Source: [Actinomadura] parvosata subsp. kistnae (lineage in GTDB: Bacteria > Actinomycetota > Actinomycetes > Streptosporangiales > Streptosporangiaceae). From it: a stretch of DNA of 64,000 nt. This document shows, one piece after another, positions 16,362 to 24,983 of the stretch. Under the pieces are notes generated by a model. It did not search any database, was not told the origin of the DNA, and saw only the letters and a list, made by a program, of their open reading frames with translations. Each line of letters opens with the position of its first letter. Position 1 is the first letter of the stretch. The stretch spans positions 930,001 to 994,000 of the forward strand of contig NZ_OOHJ01000022.1 of the NCBI RefSeq assembly GCF_900323885.1, written 5' to 3'. The position numbers and the translations under genes are program-made.

Positions 16362-17231
16362 GTGGCACACGACCACGAAGGCCAGCGGGTCAGCCGCCGG
16401 CGCCTGTTCGCGGGCATCAGCTCGATCGGCCTCGGCACCCTGGTGGCGGCCTGCTCCGGCTCGGACACCTCGGCCGTCACCACCTCGACCGGCACCACCG
16501 TGACGCCGCAGGCCACCACGGCCACGACCGGTGACCTGGCCGCCCTGTTCGAGGGCGCCGGCACGTGCCGGCTGACCGCCACCACCACGCAGGGCCCGTA
16601 CTACTTCGACGCCGACAAGGTCCGCGGCGACATCCGCGAGGACCGGCAGGGCGTGCGGCTGCGCGTCGCGATCAAGCTGCAGGACAGCGAGACGTGCGAG
16701 CCGCTGAAGAACGCGGTGGTCGAGATCTGGCACTGTGACGCGGCCGGGCTCTACTCCGGGGCGGAGTCGCTGTCGAAGAGCGGGGGCGGCAACCCGCCAG
16801 GCCGGCCCACCGGCGCCCCGCCGAGCGGCGGGCCCGGCGGCGGCGATGGTGGTGGTGAGGATGGCGGGTCGATGGACCTGAAGCCCACCGACGACCAGCG
16901 GTACCTGCGCGGCGCGCAGGTCACCAACGCCGAGGGCATCGTCGAGTTCACCACCATCTGGCCGGGCTGGTACCGGGGGCGCACGATCCACATCCACGCC
17001 ATGGTGCACGTCAGCAACGAGCGCGTGCTGACCACGCAGCTGATGTTCGACGAGAAGCTCAACAGCGTGGTCATGGCCAGGGCGCCCTATTCGGCGCACA
17101 CCGGGCGCGACACGTTCAACGACGGCGACAGCATCTACCAGGACGGCATGCTGATGAAGGTCAGTGAGGACGGTGACGGGTACGTGGGTGCCATTGTCTT
17201 CTCCGCCGACTCTGACAAGGACGGCCGTTAG
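16362..17231 (+). CDS. Tat-exported intradiol dioxygenase, probable lipoprotein
   Basis: The 289-residue paralogue of the preceding gene starts at GTG 16362 with GGAGG seven bases upstream. The twin-arginine signal SRRRLFAGISSIGLG is followed by LVAACSG, a lipobox with a candidate lipidated Cys, so the enzyme is probably tethered to the membrane. The iron-site motifs are the same (TTQGPYYF, VVEIWHCDAAGLYSG, WPGWYRGRTIHIHA). Between the two halves of the active site is a Gly/Pro-rich insert (about residues 145-170, e.g. GGPGGGDGGGEDGG) absent from the upstream copy. The pair looks like a tandem duplication that diverged in localisation. Its stop overlaps the convergent stop of the tetracycline-resistance-like gene by 3 bases. 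Confidence 0.9.
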   Translation: MAHDHEGQRVSRRRLFAGISSIGLGTLVAACSGSDTSAVTTSTGTTVTPQATTATTGDLAALFEGAGTCRLTATTTQGPYYFDADKVRGDIREDRQGVRLRVAIKLQDSETCEPLKNAVVEIWHCDAAGLYSGAESLSKSGGGNPPGRPTGAPPSGGPGGGDGGGEDGGSMDLKPTDDQRYLRGAQVTNAEGIVEFTTIWPGWYRGRTIHIHAMVHVSNERVLTTQLMFDEKLNSVVMARAPYSAHTGRDTFNDGDSIYQDGMLMKVSEDGDGYVGAIVFSADSDKDGR

Positions 17232-19204
17232 ACCCTGCGGACCACGTGCAGGAGGTACTCCTTCCTGTCGAGCGGGTTGTGGTCGGTGCGCGGGCGCTCC
17301 GGGATCGGGCCGCGTACGGGCTCGTACCGGTCGAAAGCGCACTCCAGCACGCCCTCGCCCCGCGTCAGCCCGGGCAGCCGCTGCTCCAGCTCGTGCACCC
17401 TGGCCGCCGGGATCCGCCCTTCCACCACCGACGAGTGGCGGGTGCGCGGGATCGCGCCGAGCCCGGACAGGACGGGCAGCACCGCGCCCAGCGTGTCGGG
17501 CGGCAGCTCCAGGCGGAAGCGGTGCAGCGGCTCGTACACGATCGTGCCCGCCCGCCGCAGCGCGGTCATCAGCACCAGCGGGACCAGGTTGCGGAAGTCG
17601 CCCGCCGTGCTCGACATGCTCTTGTCGAACGTGCCGTGCGCGTGGCTCTGCCTGGCCCAGTAGCCCGAGCGGGTCAGCGTGACCACGCAGTCGTGCACCT
17701 CCCAGCCGTGCAGGCCCTGCTTCAGCGTCTCGTGCACGGTCTCCTCGATCGTGCGCATGAACGCGTACGGCAGCGAGCCCATCTCCACCTCCAGCCCGAA
17801 CCGCACCCCGCTGCCGGGCGGGCCCGGCTCGACCCGGAGGCCGACGGTGGCGAGGAACGGGTTGGGGTCGACGGCGATCACCTCGGCGGCCTCGCCGGTG
17901 CCGGCGGGGCGCTCGACGCAGATCGTGGTGGTCTCGCGGAAGGTGACGTCGAGGCCGTAGTCGGTGGCGAGGGTGGCCTCGATGACCTCCTTCTGGACCT
18001 CGCCGTACAGGGAGACCGACACCTCCTGGCGCAGGTCGTCCTGCCGGAGGTCGATGAGCGGGTCCTGCTCGGCGAGCTGGGTGAGCACGAGCAGCAGCGC
18101 GCCCCTGTCGGCCGGGCGGCGCGGGACGACGACGGTCTCCAGGGTGGGCGGCGCGAACTGCGGCTCCGCCCTGGGGGACGGGCTGCCGGCCGTACCGCGG
18201 TCGAGCGGGTCGCCGATACGTACGTCGGCCAGGCCCCACAGGCGGGCGATGCGGCCCGCCGGCACCTCCTGGGCGCGCACCGACGTGCCGGCGTCGAAGA
18301 CGCTGATGGCCGTGACCTTGCCCGCCCGGCCGGGCCCGAAGCTCAGCCGGTCGCGGACGCGCAGCGTGCCGCCGAACACGCGCGCGTACGCCGCCTTCTC
18401 CCCCGCCGGCCCCCGCTCGACCTTGAAGACGGTGCCCGACAGCGGCCCCTCCGGGTCGCCCTGGGCGGCGGGCAGCAGCTCCTCGACGCCCGCCATCAGC
18501 GCCTCCACCCCGGCGCCCGTGATGGCCGAGCCGAAGAACACCGGATGGGCCACCGCCCGCCCCGTCTGGGCGGCCAGTTCGGCGCGCAGCCGCGGGTAGG
18601 TGAGCGACGCCTCGTCGGCCACGTACGCGGCCAGCAGCCGGTCGTCGTGGGAGGCGAGCACGTCCAGCAGGCTCACGGCGAACTCGGGCCGGTCGCCGAA
18701 CGGCGTGAAGGTGGCGGCGGGCGTGCCCAGGCCGTCGACGTCGCCCATGGCGATCACTCCGGGCGACAGCTTGGCCGCGAGCTCCCGCAGCACCCCGTCG
18801 TATCGGGCGCCCCGGCGGTCGATCTTGTTGACGAAGATCAGCGTGGGCAGGCCGAGCCGGCGCAGCGTGCGCATGAGCACGCGGGTCTGGGCCTGCACCC
18901 CCTCCACGGCGGAGACCACCAGGACGGCCCCGTCGAGCACGTGCAGCACCCGCTCGACCTCGGCGATGAAGTCGGGGTGGCCGGGCGTGTCGATCAGGTT
19001 GACCGTGGTGCCGCCGATCGGGAAGGAGACGACGGCGGATTTGATCGTGATGCCGCGCCGGCGTTCGAGCGCGAGCGTGTCGGTGCGGGTGGTGCCCGCG
19101 TCGACGCTGCCGACCTCGTCGATCACTCCGGCCGCGTGCAGCAGCCGCTCGGTCAGGCTGGTCTTGCCGGCGTCCACATGGGCCAAAATTCCCAGGTTGA
19201 GCAT
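17228..19204 (-). CDS. OtrA/TetM-like ribosomal protection GTPase (elongation factor G family)
   Basis: The 658-residue translational GTPase shows G1 [15 protein letters not shown], switch [10 protein letters not shown], and [12 protein letters not shown] as the G4 region. The rest has the EF-G-like domain order and a family-typical end ([16 protein letters not shown]). Length and sequence style match Streptomyces OtrA, which frees ribosomes from tetracyclines. A housekeeping EF-G is unlikely given the 'TetM' [17 protein letters not shown] switch I and the absence of ribosomal genes nearby. ATG 19204 is preferred over TTG 19210; no ribosome-binding site is well placed for either, so the start is uncertain. 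It is divergent from the permease gene. Confidence 0.88.
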   Translation of the reverse strand: MLNLGILAHVDAGKTSLTERLLHAAGVIDEVGSVDAGTTRTDTLALERRRGITIKSAVVSFPIGGTTVNLIDTPGHPDFIAEVERVLHVLDGAVLVVSAVEGVQAQTRVLMRTLRRLGLPTLIFVNKIDRRGARYDGVLRELAAKLSPGVIAMGDVDGLGTPAATFTPFGDRPEFAVSLLDVLASHDDRLLAAYVADEASLTYPRLRAELAAQTGRAVAHPVFFGSAITGAGVEALMAGVEELLPAAQGDPEGPLSGTVFKVERGPAGEKAAYARVFGGTLRVRDRLSFGPGRAGKVTAISVFDAGTSVRAQEVPAGRIARLWGLADVRIGDPLDRGTAGSPSPRAEPQFAPPTLETVVVPRRPADRGALLLVLTQLAEQDPLIDLRQDDLRQEVSVSLYGEVQKEVIEATLATDYGLDVTFRETTTICVERPAGTGEAAEVIAVDPNPFLATVGLRVEPGPPGSGVRFGLEVEMGSLPYAFMRTIEETVHETLKQGLHGWEVHDCVVTLTRSGYWARQSHAHGTFDKSMSSTAGDFRNLVPLVLMTALRRAGTIVYEPLHRFRLELPPDTLGAVLPVLSGLGAIPRTRHSSVVEGRIPAARVHELEQRLPGLTRGEGVLECAFDRYEPVRGPIPERPRTDHNPLDRKEYLLHVVRRV

Positions 19205-19392
19205 GCGCAACTGACGTCATGTCCTCTGATCGGTCCGACTCCTTCTGTCTTGTGGGACACGACAGTTGCCCGCATCTTCCGCTCCTCCCGCTCGTATGGA
19301 CCGGGGGTCAGAACACCAGAGCGGCTCCCGGCGCAGCAACCCATTTACGCGCCGCTAAGGTGATACACCGTTCACGACGAGAGGGAGATCCG

Positions 19393-21375
19393 GTGAACGG
19401 TAGCGGTGGACCAGCCGTCCCCGAAGTGGTGGAGACCCCTGGCCGGACGGCGCCGCCGGCCAACGGCGTGCTGCGGTGGCTGCTGAAGCACCGGGTGCAG
19501 CCCGTCGGCCCCGAGACGGCCGAGGGGCACGCCCCGCCCCAGGCGTGGTGGAAGGTCATGTGCCTGACCGGCGTCGACTACTTCTCCACCCTCGCCTACC
19601 TGCCCGCCATCGCCGCGACGGCGGCCGGGGCGCTGTCGCCGCTGGCGACGATGCTGATCGTGGCGCTGACGCTGCTGGGCATGCTGCCGATGTACCGGCG
19701 GGTGGCCAAGGAGTCGCCGCACGGGCAGGGGTCGGTGGCGATGCTGGAGCGGCTGCTGCCGTTCTGGCGGGGCAAGCTGTTCGTGCTGGTGCTGCTCGGG
19801 TTCGTGGCCACGTCGTGGATCATCACGATCACGCTGTCGGCGGCCGACGCCTCCGTGCACGTCGTGGAGAACCCGTTCTTCCCGGCCTTCCTGCACGGCC
19901 ACGAGGTCATCCTGACCGTGATCCTGCTGCTGGTGCTCGGCGGGGTGTTCCTGCTCGGCTTCACCGAGGCGGTCGGCGTGGCCATCCCGCTGGTGGCGAT
20001 CTTCCTCGGGCTGAACGCCGTGGTCGTCGCCGTGGGGCTCACCGACGTCTTCTCCTCCCCCGGCGCGCTCAGCGCGTGGACGGACGCCCTGGTCGAGGGG
20101 CGTGGCGGCCTCGGCGGCGTCATCGGGCCGGCGATCCTCGCCTTCCCGCTGCTCGTGCTCGGCCTGTCCGGGTTCGAGACGGGCGTCAGCATGATGCCGC
20201 TGGTCGAGGCCAGGGGCGCGACCGCGGAGGAACGGCTCGGCGCCCGCATCCGCAACACGCGCAAGCTCCTCACCTCGGCCGCGCTCATCATGAGCGTCTA
20301 CCTGATCGCCACCAGCTTCGTGACGACCGTGCTCATCCCGGCCGCCGAGTTCCGGCCCGGCGGGCAGGCGAACGGCAGGGCGCTGGCGTACCTGGCGCAC
20401 GAGCGGCTCGGCGAGGCGTTCGGCACCGTCTACGACATCAGCACCATCCTCATCCTGTGGTTCGCCGGCGCCTCCGCGATGGCCGGGCTGATCAACATCG
20501 TGCCCCGCTACCTGCCCGGCTACGGCATGGCGCCCGACTGGGGCCGCGCCGTGCGCCCCGTGGTGATGGTCTACACGCTCGTCTGCGTCGCCCTGACGAT
20601 CGCGTTCGACGCCGACGTGGACGCCCAGGCCGGCGCGTACGCCACCGGCATCCTGGCGATGATGGTCTCCGGCGCGGTCGCAGTGACGATCTCCGCCGTC
20701 CGCAAGCGGCAGCGCGGGGCGATCGCCGGGTTCACCGTGCTGACGCTCGTCCTGCTGTACGCGCTGGTCGAGAACATCAGGGAGAAGCCCGACGGCATCG
20801 CCATCTCCGCCCTGTTCATCCTCGGCATCATCGTCATCTCGCTGATCTCCCGGGTCACCCGGACGACGGAGCTGCGGGCCGACCGGATCGAGTTCGACGA
20901 GGCCGCGCGGCGGTTCGTGGCCGACTCCCTCGCCTACGACGGCCAGCTCAACCTCATCGCCAACCGCCGCCAGCGCGGCGACAAGGCCGAGTACGAGGCC
21001 AAGGAGGCCGAGCAGCGCGGCATGAACCCGGTGCCGGGCCGCGCCGACGTGCTGTTCCTGGAGATCGACGTCATCGACCCGTCGGAGTTCAGCAACGTGC
21101 TGCGGGTGCACGGCGTGGAGGTGGACGGGCACCGCGTGCTGCGCGCGGAGAGCCCCGCCGCGCCGAACGCCATCGCCGCCATCCTGCTCGCCCTGCGCGA
21201 CGCCACCGGGGTGCGGCCGCACTGCTACTTCGAGTGGGCGGAGGGCGCGCCGCTGATGCACATGTTCCGCTACCTCATCCTCGGACGGGGTGACACGGCT
21301 CCGGTCGTACGCGAGATCGTCCGCGCCGCCGAGCCCGACCCGGCCCGCCGCCCCGGCATCCACGTGGGCGGCTGA
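19393..21375 (+). CDS. APC-superfamily amino acid permease with C-terminal soluble domain
   Basis: The 660-residue integral membrane protein has about 12 hydrophobic helices (roughly 55-490), including [18 protein letters not shown] after TM1 entry and a conserved [14 protein letters not shown] core helix. It belongs to the amino acid-polyamine-organocation transporters. About 165 hydrophilic residues after the last helix form a soluble cytoplasmic domain (beginning [12 protein letters not shown]), longer than in plain permeases. GTG 19393 has GAGGGAG five bases upstream and is preferred over the longer frame from 19219, which would add 58 untypical residues. The substrate is not recognisable. 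It converges tail to tail with the Crp regulator gene with no gap. Confidence 0.88.
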   Translation: MNGSGGPAVPEVVETPGRTAPPANGVLRWLLKHRVQPVGPETAEGHAPPQAWWKVMCLTGVDYFSTLAYLPAIAATAAGALSPLATMLIVALTLLGMLPMYRRVAKESPHGQGSVAMLERLLPFWRGKLFVLVLLGFVATSWIITITLSAADASVHVVENPFFPAFLHGHEVILTVILLLVLGGVFLLGFTEAVGVAIPLVAIFLGLNAVVVAVGLTDVFSSPGALSAWTDALVEGRGGLGGVIGPAILAFPLLVLGLSGFETGVSMMPLVEARGATAEERLGARIRNTRKLLTSAALIMSVYLIATSFVTTVLIPAAEFRPGGQANGRALAYLAHERLGEAFGTVYDISTILILWFAGASAMAGLINIVPRYLPGYGMAPDWGRAVRPVVMVYTLVCVALTIAFDADVDAQAGAYATGILAMMVSGAVAVTISAVRKRQRGAIAGFTVLTLVLLYALVENIREKPDGIAISALFILGIIVISLISRVTRTTELRADRIEFDEAARRFVADSLAYDGQLNLIANRRQRGDKAEYEAKEAEQRGMNPVPGRADVLFLEIDVIDPSEFSNVLRVHGVEVDGHRVLRAESPAAPNAIAAILLALRDATGVRPHCYFEWAEGAPLMHMFRYLILGRGDTAPVVREIVRAAEPDPARRPGIHVGG

Positions 21376-22092
21376 TCACAACCCTTCGTACGCCCGTCGC
21401 ACGGCGTCGCGGACGACGGCGTAGCAGTCGCAGGCCCGCGCGCGCAGCGCCGCGCGGTCCTGGATCACGATCGTGCCCCGGCTGTAGGAGATGCACCCTT
21501 CGGCCTGCAGCTCGGCCGCGACCTCGCTGACCGAGGCGCGCCGCACGCCCAGCATCTGGGCCAGGAACTCCTGGGTCAGGTCGAAGGTGCCGGCGTGCAT
21601 GCGGTCGGCGGTCATCAGCAGCCACCGGGCGCAGCGCTGGCGGATGTTGTGCATGCGGTTGCACGCGGCGTTGCGAGCGAGCTGCGTGAACATGGCATGC
21701 GTGTAACGCTGCATGGCGAGCTGCAGCCGGCCGTCGAGCACGGACACGTCGTGCCGGAACTGCTCGGCGCTCATCCTCAGCGCCCGCCCGGCGATCTGCA
21801 CGGAGGCCCGCTCGGCGGGCGGGCCCGCCCCGAGGAACACCGGCAGCCCCACCATGCCCTCGTGGCCGACCGTGGCCACCTCCACCACGGTGCCGCCGCC
21901 GAGGTCGGCGACCAGCGACACGACTCCGGCGATGGGGAAGTAGACGTGGTCGATGCTGCCGCCCGGCTCGTAGAGCACCGTCCTGAGCTTCAGGTCGACC
22001 GGGGTCAGGTGCCCGGCGAGCCCGCGCTGCTCCGGTTGGGGGAGCGCGCCGAGGATGAGGTTGCGGCGCATCTCGTCCGCTGTCGGCTCCAT
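21376..22092 (-). CDS. Crp/Fnr-family transcriptional regulator
   Basis: The 238-residue protein has an N-terminal cyclic-nucleotide-binding-like beta barrel (about 18-140; GGSIDHVYFPIAG, VATVGHEGMVGLPVFLG) and a C-terminal winged helix (about 150-225; TQEFLAQMLGVRRASVSEVA is the recognition helix). The barrel lacks an obvious cAMP phosphate-binding Arg motif and has no Cys cluster for an Fnr iron-sulphur centre, so its signal is unknown. It starts at ATG 22092. Its stop abuts that of the permease gene. Confidence 0.9.
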   Translation of the reverse strand: MEPTADEMRRNLILGALPQPEQRGLAGHLTPVDLKLRTVLYEPGGSIDHVYFPIAGVVSLVADLGGGTVVEVATVGHEGMVGLPVFLGAGPPAERASVQIAGRALRMSAEQFRHDVSVLDGRLQLAMQRYTHAMFTQLARNAACNRMHNIRQRCARWLLMTADRMHAGTFDLTQEFLAQMLGVRRASVSEVAAELQAEGCISYSRGTIVIQDRAALRARACDCYAVVRDAVRRAYEGL

Positions 22093-22176
22093 CGGGCCAC
22101 CTCCACGACCATCCTCGCATCCGGCGTCCGCACGTCCGGCTGGCTCACCTCCGGCATCCTCGCATCCGGCGGGCGG

Positions 22177-22851
22177 TCAGCCCGCGTAGGCGGGGCGGGG
22201 TGTCACGACGCGTGCCCATGACGGCAGCGCCACGCGCATCATGCCGGCCGCGCCCGGCACCATCACCAGCGCGGTCAGCGCGTCGGCCAGCACCTCCAGC
22301 GGCAGCACGAAGTCGACGCAACCGGTGGCGATGGCCGCCGCGGGCATCTGGAAGCCCAGCTCGCCGCAGGTGGCCTCGTCCTGGGCGAGCACGCGCCCGC
22401 CCGCGCCCTTGACGTTGCGCACGCCCTTGGCGCCGTCGTCGAGCCGCCCGGTCAGCACGGCCGCGAGCACCCGCGGCCCGAACGCCTTGGCCGCCGAGGC
22501 GAACAGCTCGTCGGCCACCCGGTGCCCCTCTGCCTGCCGCAGCCACGGCTGCCCGCGGTCGTCGAAGACCGCGCGGGTGCGCCCGGGCACGACGTGGACC
22601 GTGCCGGGGCGCAGCGGCCGCCCCGAGGCCAGCGGCACGACGGGCAGCGCGGAGCGCCGCCCGAGCACCGCGACGAACCGGTCCTCGGCGTCGGCCGGCC
22701 GGTGCTGCACCAGCACCACGGGCGCGGGGAACGTGGCGGGCAGGCGGGCGAGCAGCTTCCCGTACGCCTGGACCCCGCCGAGCGAGGCCGCCAGGCACAC
22801 CACGTCGAACGGCCCCCGGGAGGACTGCTCGATATGTACGCCACCGGACAC
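22177..22851 (-). CDS. Stand-alone CheB-type methylesterase domain protein
   Basis: The 224-residue protein is a CheB catalytic domain without the usual receiver domain. The Ser-His-Asp triad appears present: Ser in LAASLGGVQA, His in VLVQHRP, Asp in LTGRLDDGAKG. CheB removes methyl or amide groups from chemoreceptor glutamates, but no receptor, CheR, CheA or CheW gene is in the window, so its target is unclear. The start is uncertain. GTG 22851 is preceded at 6 bases by TATGGT, a leaderless arrangement; TTG 22881 is the alternative. It is divergent from a TetR gene. Confidence 0.8.
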   Translation of the reverse strand: MSGGVHIEQSSRGPFDVVCLAASLGGVQAYGKLLARLPATFPAPVVLVQHRPADAEDRFVAVLGRRSALPVVPLASGRPLRPGTVHVVPGRTRAVFDDRGQPWLRQAEGHRVADELFASAAKAFGPRVLAAVLTGRLDDGAKGVRNVKGAGGRVLAQDEATCGELGFQMPAAAIATGCVDFVLPLEVLADALTALVMVPGAAGMMRVALPSWARVVTPRPAYAG

Positions 22852-22898
22852 AACTCCACCATACGGTACGCCGCCGTACAAAGCCGCGTGCTAAAGTT

Positions 22899-22914
22899 TT
22901 GGACGATCGCCCAA
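22899..22914. promoter_or_regulatory. Candidate TetR operator
   Basis: TTGGACGATCGCCCAA is a 16-bp palindrome with one mismatched pair, located 23 bases upstream of the TetR ATG in the 85-base divergent gap with the CheB gene. Autoregulation by the adjacent TetR protein is the likely use. Confidence 0.55.
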
Positions 22915-22936
22915 GTCGAATGCCCAAGAGGAGAAC

Positions 22937-23515
22937 ATGGCCAACGTCTCCGCCGAACGCGGCAGGTCCACCCGCCAGAGGCTGCTCGACGCGGCCGTCG
23001 CCCTCGTCCCCGAGGTCGGCTGGAGCGGCGTCTCGACCCGGCTCGTCGCCGAGCGGGCCGGGGTGGCGCCCGGCGTGGTGCACTACCACTTCGCCTCGGT
23101 CACGGACCTGCTCGTCGCGGCCGGTCTCGGCGTCACCGAAGCCCTGCTCGGCCGGCTCGCCACGGAGCTGCGCGCGCGGCCCGACATCGGGGAGGCGGTC
23201 GAGTGGCTGCTCGGCGAGCTGTCGCGCTACAGCGGCACCGACCCGGCCTCGCTGCTGCTGGTCGAGATGTTCCTGGCCGCCACGCGGCTGCCGGAGCTGC
23301 GCGAGCGGCTCGGCGAGCAGGTCGGCCGGTTCCGCGCCATGGTGGCGTCCTGGCTGGTCGAGCGCGGTTATCAGGGTGATCCGGCCGTGGCGGCGGCGCT
23401 GCTGGCCGCGTCGATCGACGGGATCATGCTGCACCGCGCCCTCGACCCCGGCCTCGATCCGGCCGCGCTGGGCGGGCCGCTGCGGGCCATGCTCGGGAAG
23501 GGAGCACCATCGTGA
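22937..23515 (+). CDS. TetR-family transcriptional regulator
   Basis: The 192-residue repressor has an N-terminal helix-turn-helix (about 8-55; TRLVAERAGVAPGVVHYHFAS) and a helical ligand-binding C-terminal domain. GAGGAG lies 4 bases before ATG 22937. Its stop overlaps the GTG of the FAD-monooxygenase gene (GTGA), so the two are co-translated, and the repressor probably controls its own operon through the palindrome upstream. The ligand may be a substrate or product of the monooxygenase. Confidence 0.92.
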   Translation: MANVSAERGRSTRQRLLDAAVALVPEVGWSGVSTRLVAERAGVAPGVVHYHFASVTDLLVAAGLGVTEALLGRLATELRARPDIGEAVEWLLGELSRYSGTDPASLLLVEMFLAATRLPELRERLGEQVGRFRAMVASWLVERGYQGDPAVAAALLAASIDGIMLHRALDPGLDPAALGGPLRAMLGKGAPS

Positions 23516-24687
23516 GGACCGTGATCTGCGGCGCCGGCATCGCCGGCCTGACGCTGGCCTGGCACCTCGAACGCGCCGGATGGGAGGTGGAGCTGGTCGA
23601 GCGGGCGCCGGCGTTCCGCGACGGCGGATACATGATCGACTTCTACGGTCCCGGCTACCAGGTCGCCGAGCGCATGGGGCTGCGGCCCCGGCTGCTGCGC
23701 GACCGCTACCGGGTCGGCGAGCTGAGCTACGTCGGCCGCGACGGGCGCCGCACCAGCCGGCTGAAACTGGGCTCCGCGCTGGACGACGTCTACAGCCTGC
23801 TGCGCGGCGACCTCGCGCGGGCCGTGGCCGACGACGTACGCGCCCCCGTCACGTACGGCACCACCGTCGAGGGCTCCGAGCAGCACCCCGGCGGCGTCAC
23901 CGTGCGGCTGAGCGACGGCACCACCCGCGAGGCGGACCTGCTCGTCGGCGCCGACGGAGCCCGCTCCCGGGTGCGGGAGCTGGCCTTCGGCGACGTTCCG
24001 CAGCGCTACCTCGGGCACCAGGCGACGGCCTTCGTCCTGGCGGAGGCGGAGCTGAGCCGCCGGATCGGCGGCAGCGTCCAGATGCTCACCGAGCCCGGCC
24101 TGATGGCCGGCGCCTACGCGCTGCGCGGCGACCGGCTCGCCCTGCTGTTCCTGCGCCGCGAGCCGGACCCCGCCCTGCCCGCCGACCCCGTCGCCGCCCT
24201 GCGCCGCCACTTCGGCGGGCTCGGCTGGATCCTGCCCGAGGTGCTGGAGCGGGCCCCCGGGCCCGGCGGGCTCTACCACGACCTCGTGACCCAGGTGGAG
24301 CTGGAGCGCTGGCACAGCGGCCGGATCGTGCTGCTGGGCGACGCCTGCCAGGCGGTGTCGCTGTTCGCCGGGCACGGGGCGAGCATGGCCATGGCGGCGG
24401 CGTGGGTGCTGGCCGACGAGCTGACCGCCCCCGGCGATCCGGCCGCCGCGTTCGCCCGCTACCAGGCGCGGATGGCGCCGGTGATCGCCGAGGTGCAGGC
24501 GTTCGGGCGGCGGGCCGTACGGTGGATGGCCCCGCCGAACCGGTGGCGCATCCTCACCCGCGACCTGTTCCTCCGCCTGGCCGCCCTGCCCGGCGGCGAG
24601 CGCCTGTTCGTCAACGCGCTCAGCCCGGGCGGCCACGCCCTCATCAGCGCCCGTTCGGACGTGCTGGAAAGCGTCCGCCAGGACTGA
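23512..24687 (+). CDS. FAD-dependent monooxygenase (class A flavoprotein)
   Basis: The 391-residue flavoprotein is of the aromatic hydroxylase type. The N-terminal Rossmann motif is CGAGIAGLTLAWHLERAGW. The middle DG motif DLLVGADGARSRVRE and the C-terminal GD motif RIVLLGDACQAVS follow at the expected spacing. It uses NAD(P)H and oxygen to hydroxylate a small, often aromatic, substrate; TetR-linked members are commonly annotated as drug or polyketide hydroxylases. GTG 23512 overlaps the TetR stop by 4 bases. The substrate is not recognised. Confidence 0.9.
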   Translation: MRTVICGAGIAGLTLAWHLERAGWEVELVERAPAFRDGGYMIDFYGPGYQVAERMGLRPRLLRDRYRVGELSYVGRDGRRTSRLKLGSALDDVYSLLRGDLARAVADDVRAPVTYGTTVEGSEQHPGGVTVRLSDGTTREADLLVGADGARSRVRELAFGDVPQRYLGHQATAFVLAEAELSRRIGGSVQMLTEPGLMAGAYALRGDRLALLFLRREPDPALPADPVAALRRHFGGLGWILPEVLERAPGPGGLYHDLVTQVELERWHSGRIVLLGDACQAVSLFAGHGASMAMAAAWVLADELTAPGDPAAAFARYQARMAPVIAEVQAFGRRAVRWMAPPNRWRILTRDLFLRLAALPGGERLFVNALSPGGHALISARSDVLESVRQD

Positions 24688-24788
24688 CCGGGCAGGCGGG
24701 GGCGCCGTACGAGAAGCCGCCCCGGCGCGGCTACAAGCCCGCACGGCGCCCGGCGGGCGCTACCGGCGACGCCGGCGGCCCGGCCCGC

Positions 24789-24983
24789 TCACGCCGCGGA
24801 GTCCTCCTCTTCCTCGATGTCGTCCCCGCCTTCGCCGTGGTCCAGCGTCTGCTTGGCGGCCCTGAACCGGGCGCAACGCGCCTCCAGCTCCCGTTCGTCT
24901 TCCAGGATCCACTGTTCGATCATGGTCAACGAAGTGATCACAGGCCGCCCGGCGCGCGGGCCGACTTGACGCAGACTTTTCAC
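24789..24983 (-). CDS. Small acidic-tailed protein (64 aa), coupled to the PEP-synthase-like gene
   Basis: The GTG at 24983 overlaps the stop of the upstream gene as GTGA, which supports translation. The 64-residue product has a charged helix (IEQWILEDERELEARCARFRAA cut here to IEQWILEDERELEAR) and an acidic end (DIEEEEDSAA). Third codon positions are GC-rich from about residue 20 onward, so ATG at residue 21 is an alternative start. The family is not recognised. Confidence 0.5.
   Translation of the reverse strand: MKSLRQVGPRAGRPVITSLTMIEQWILEDERELEARCARFRAAKQTLDHGEGGDDIEEEEDSAA

Noticed and set aside
17228-19204. Housekeeping elongation factor G
   Set aside because: Length and motif style fit the OtrA/TetM ribosomal protection group, and no str-operon genes are adjacent.
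22866-22879. GTACG-CCGC-CGTAC inverted repeat in the CheB/TetR gap
   Set aside because: It overlaps the possible CheB N-terminal region and such CGTAC words are frequent here; the 22899-22914 palindrome is a better operator.
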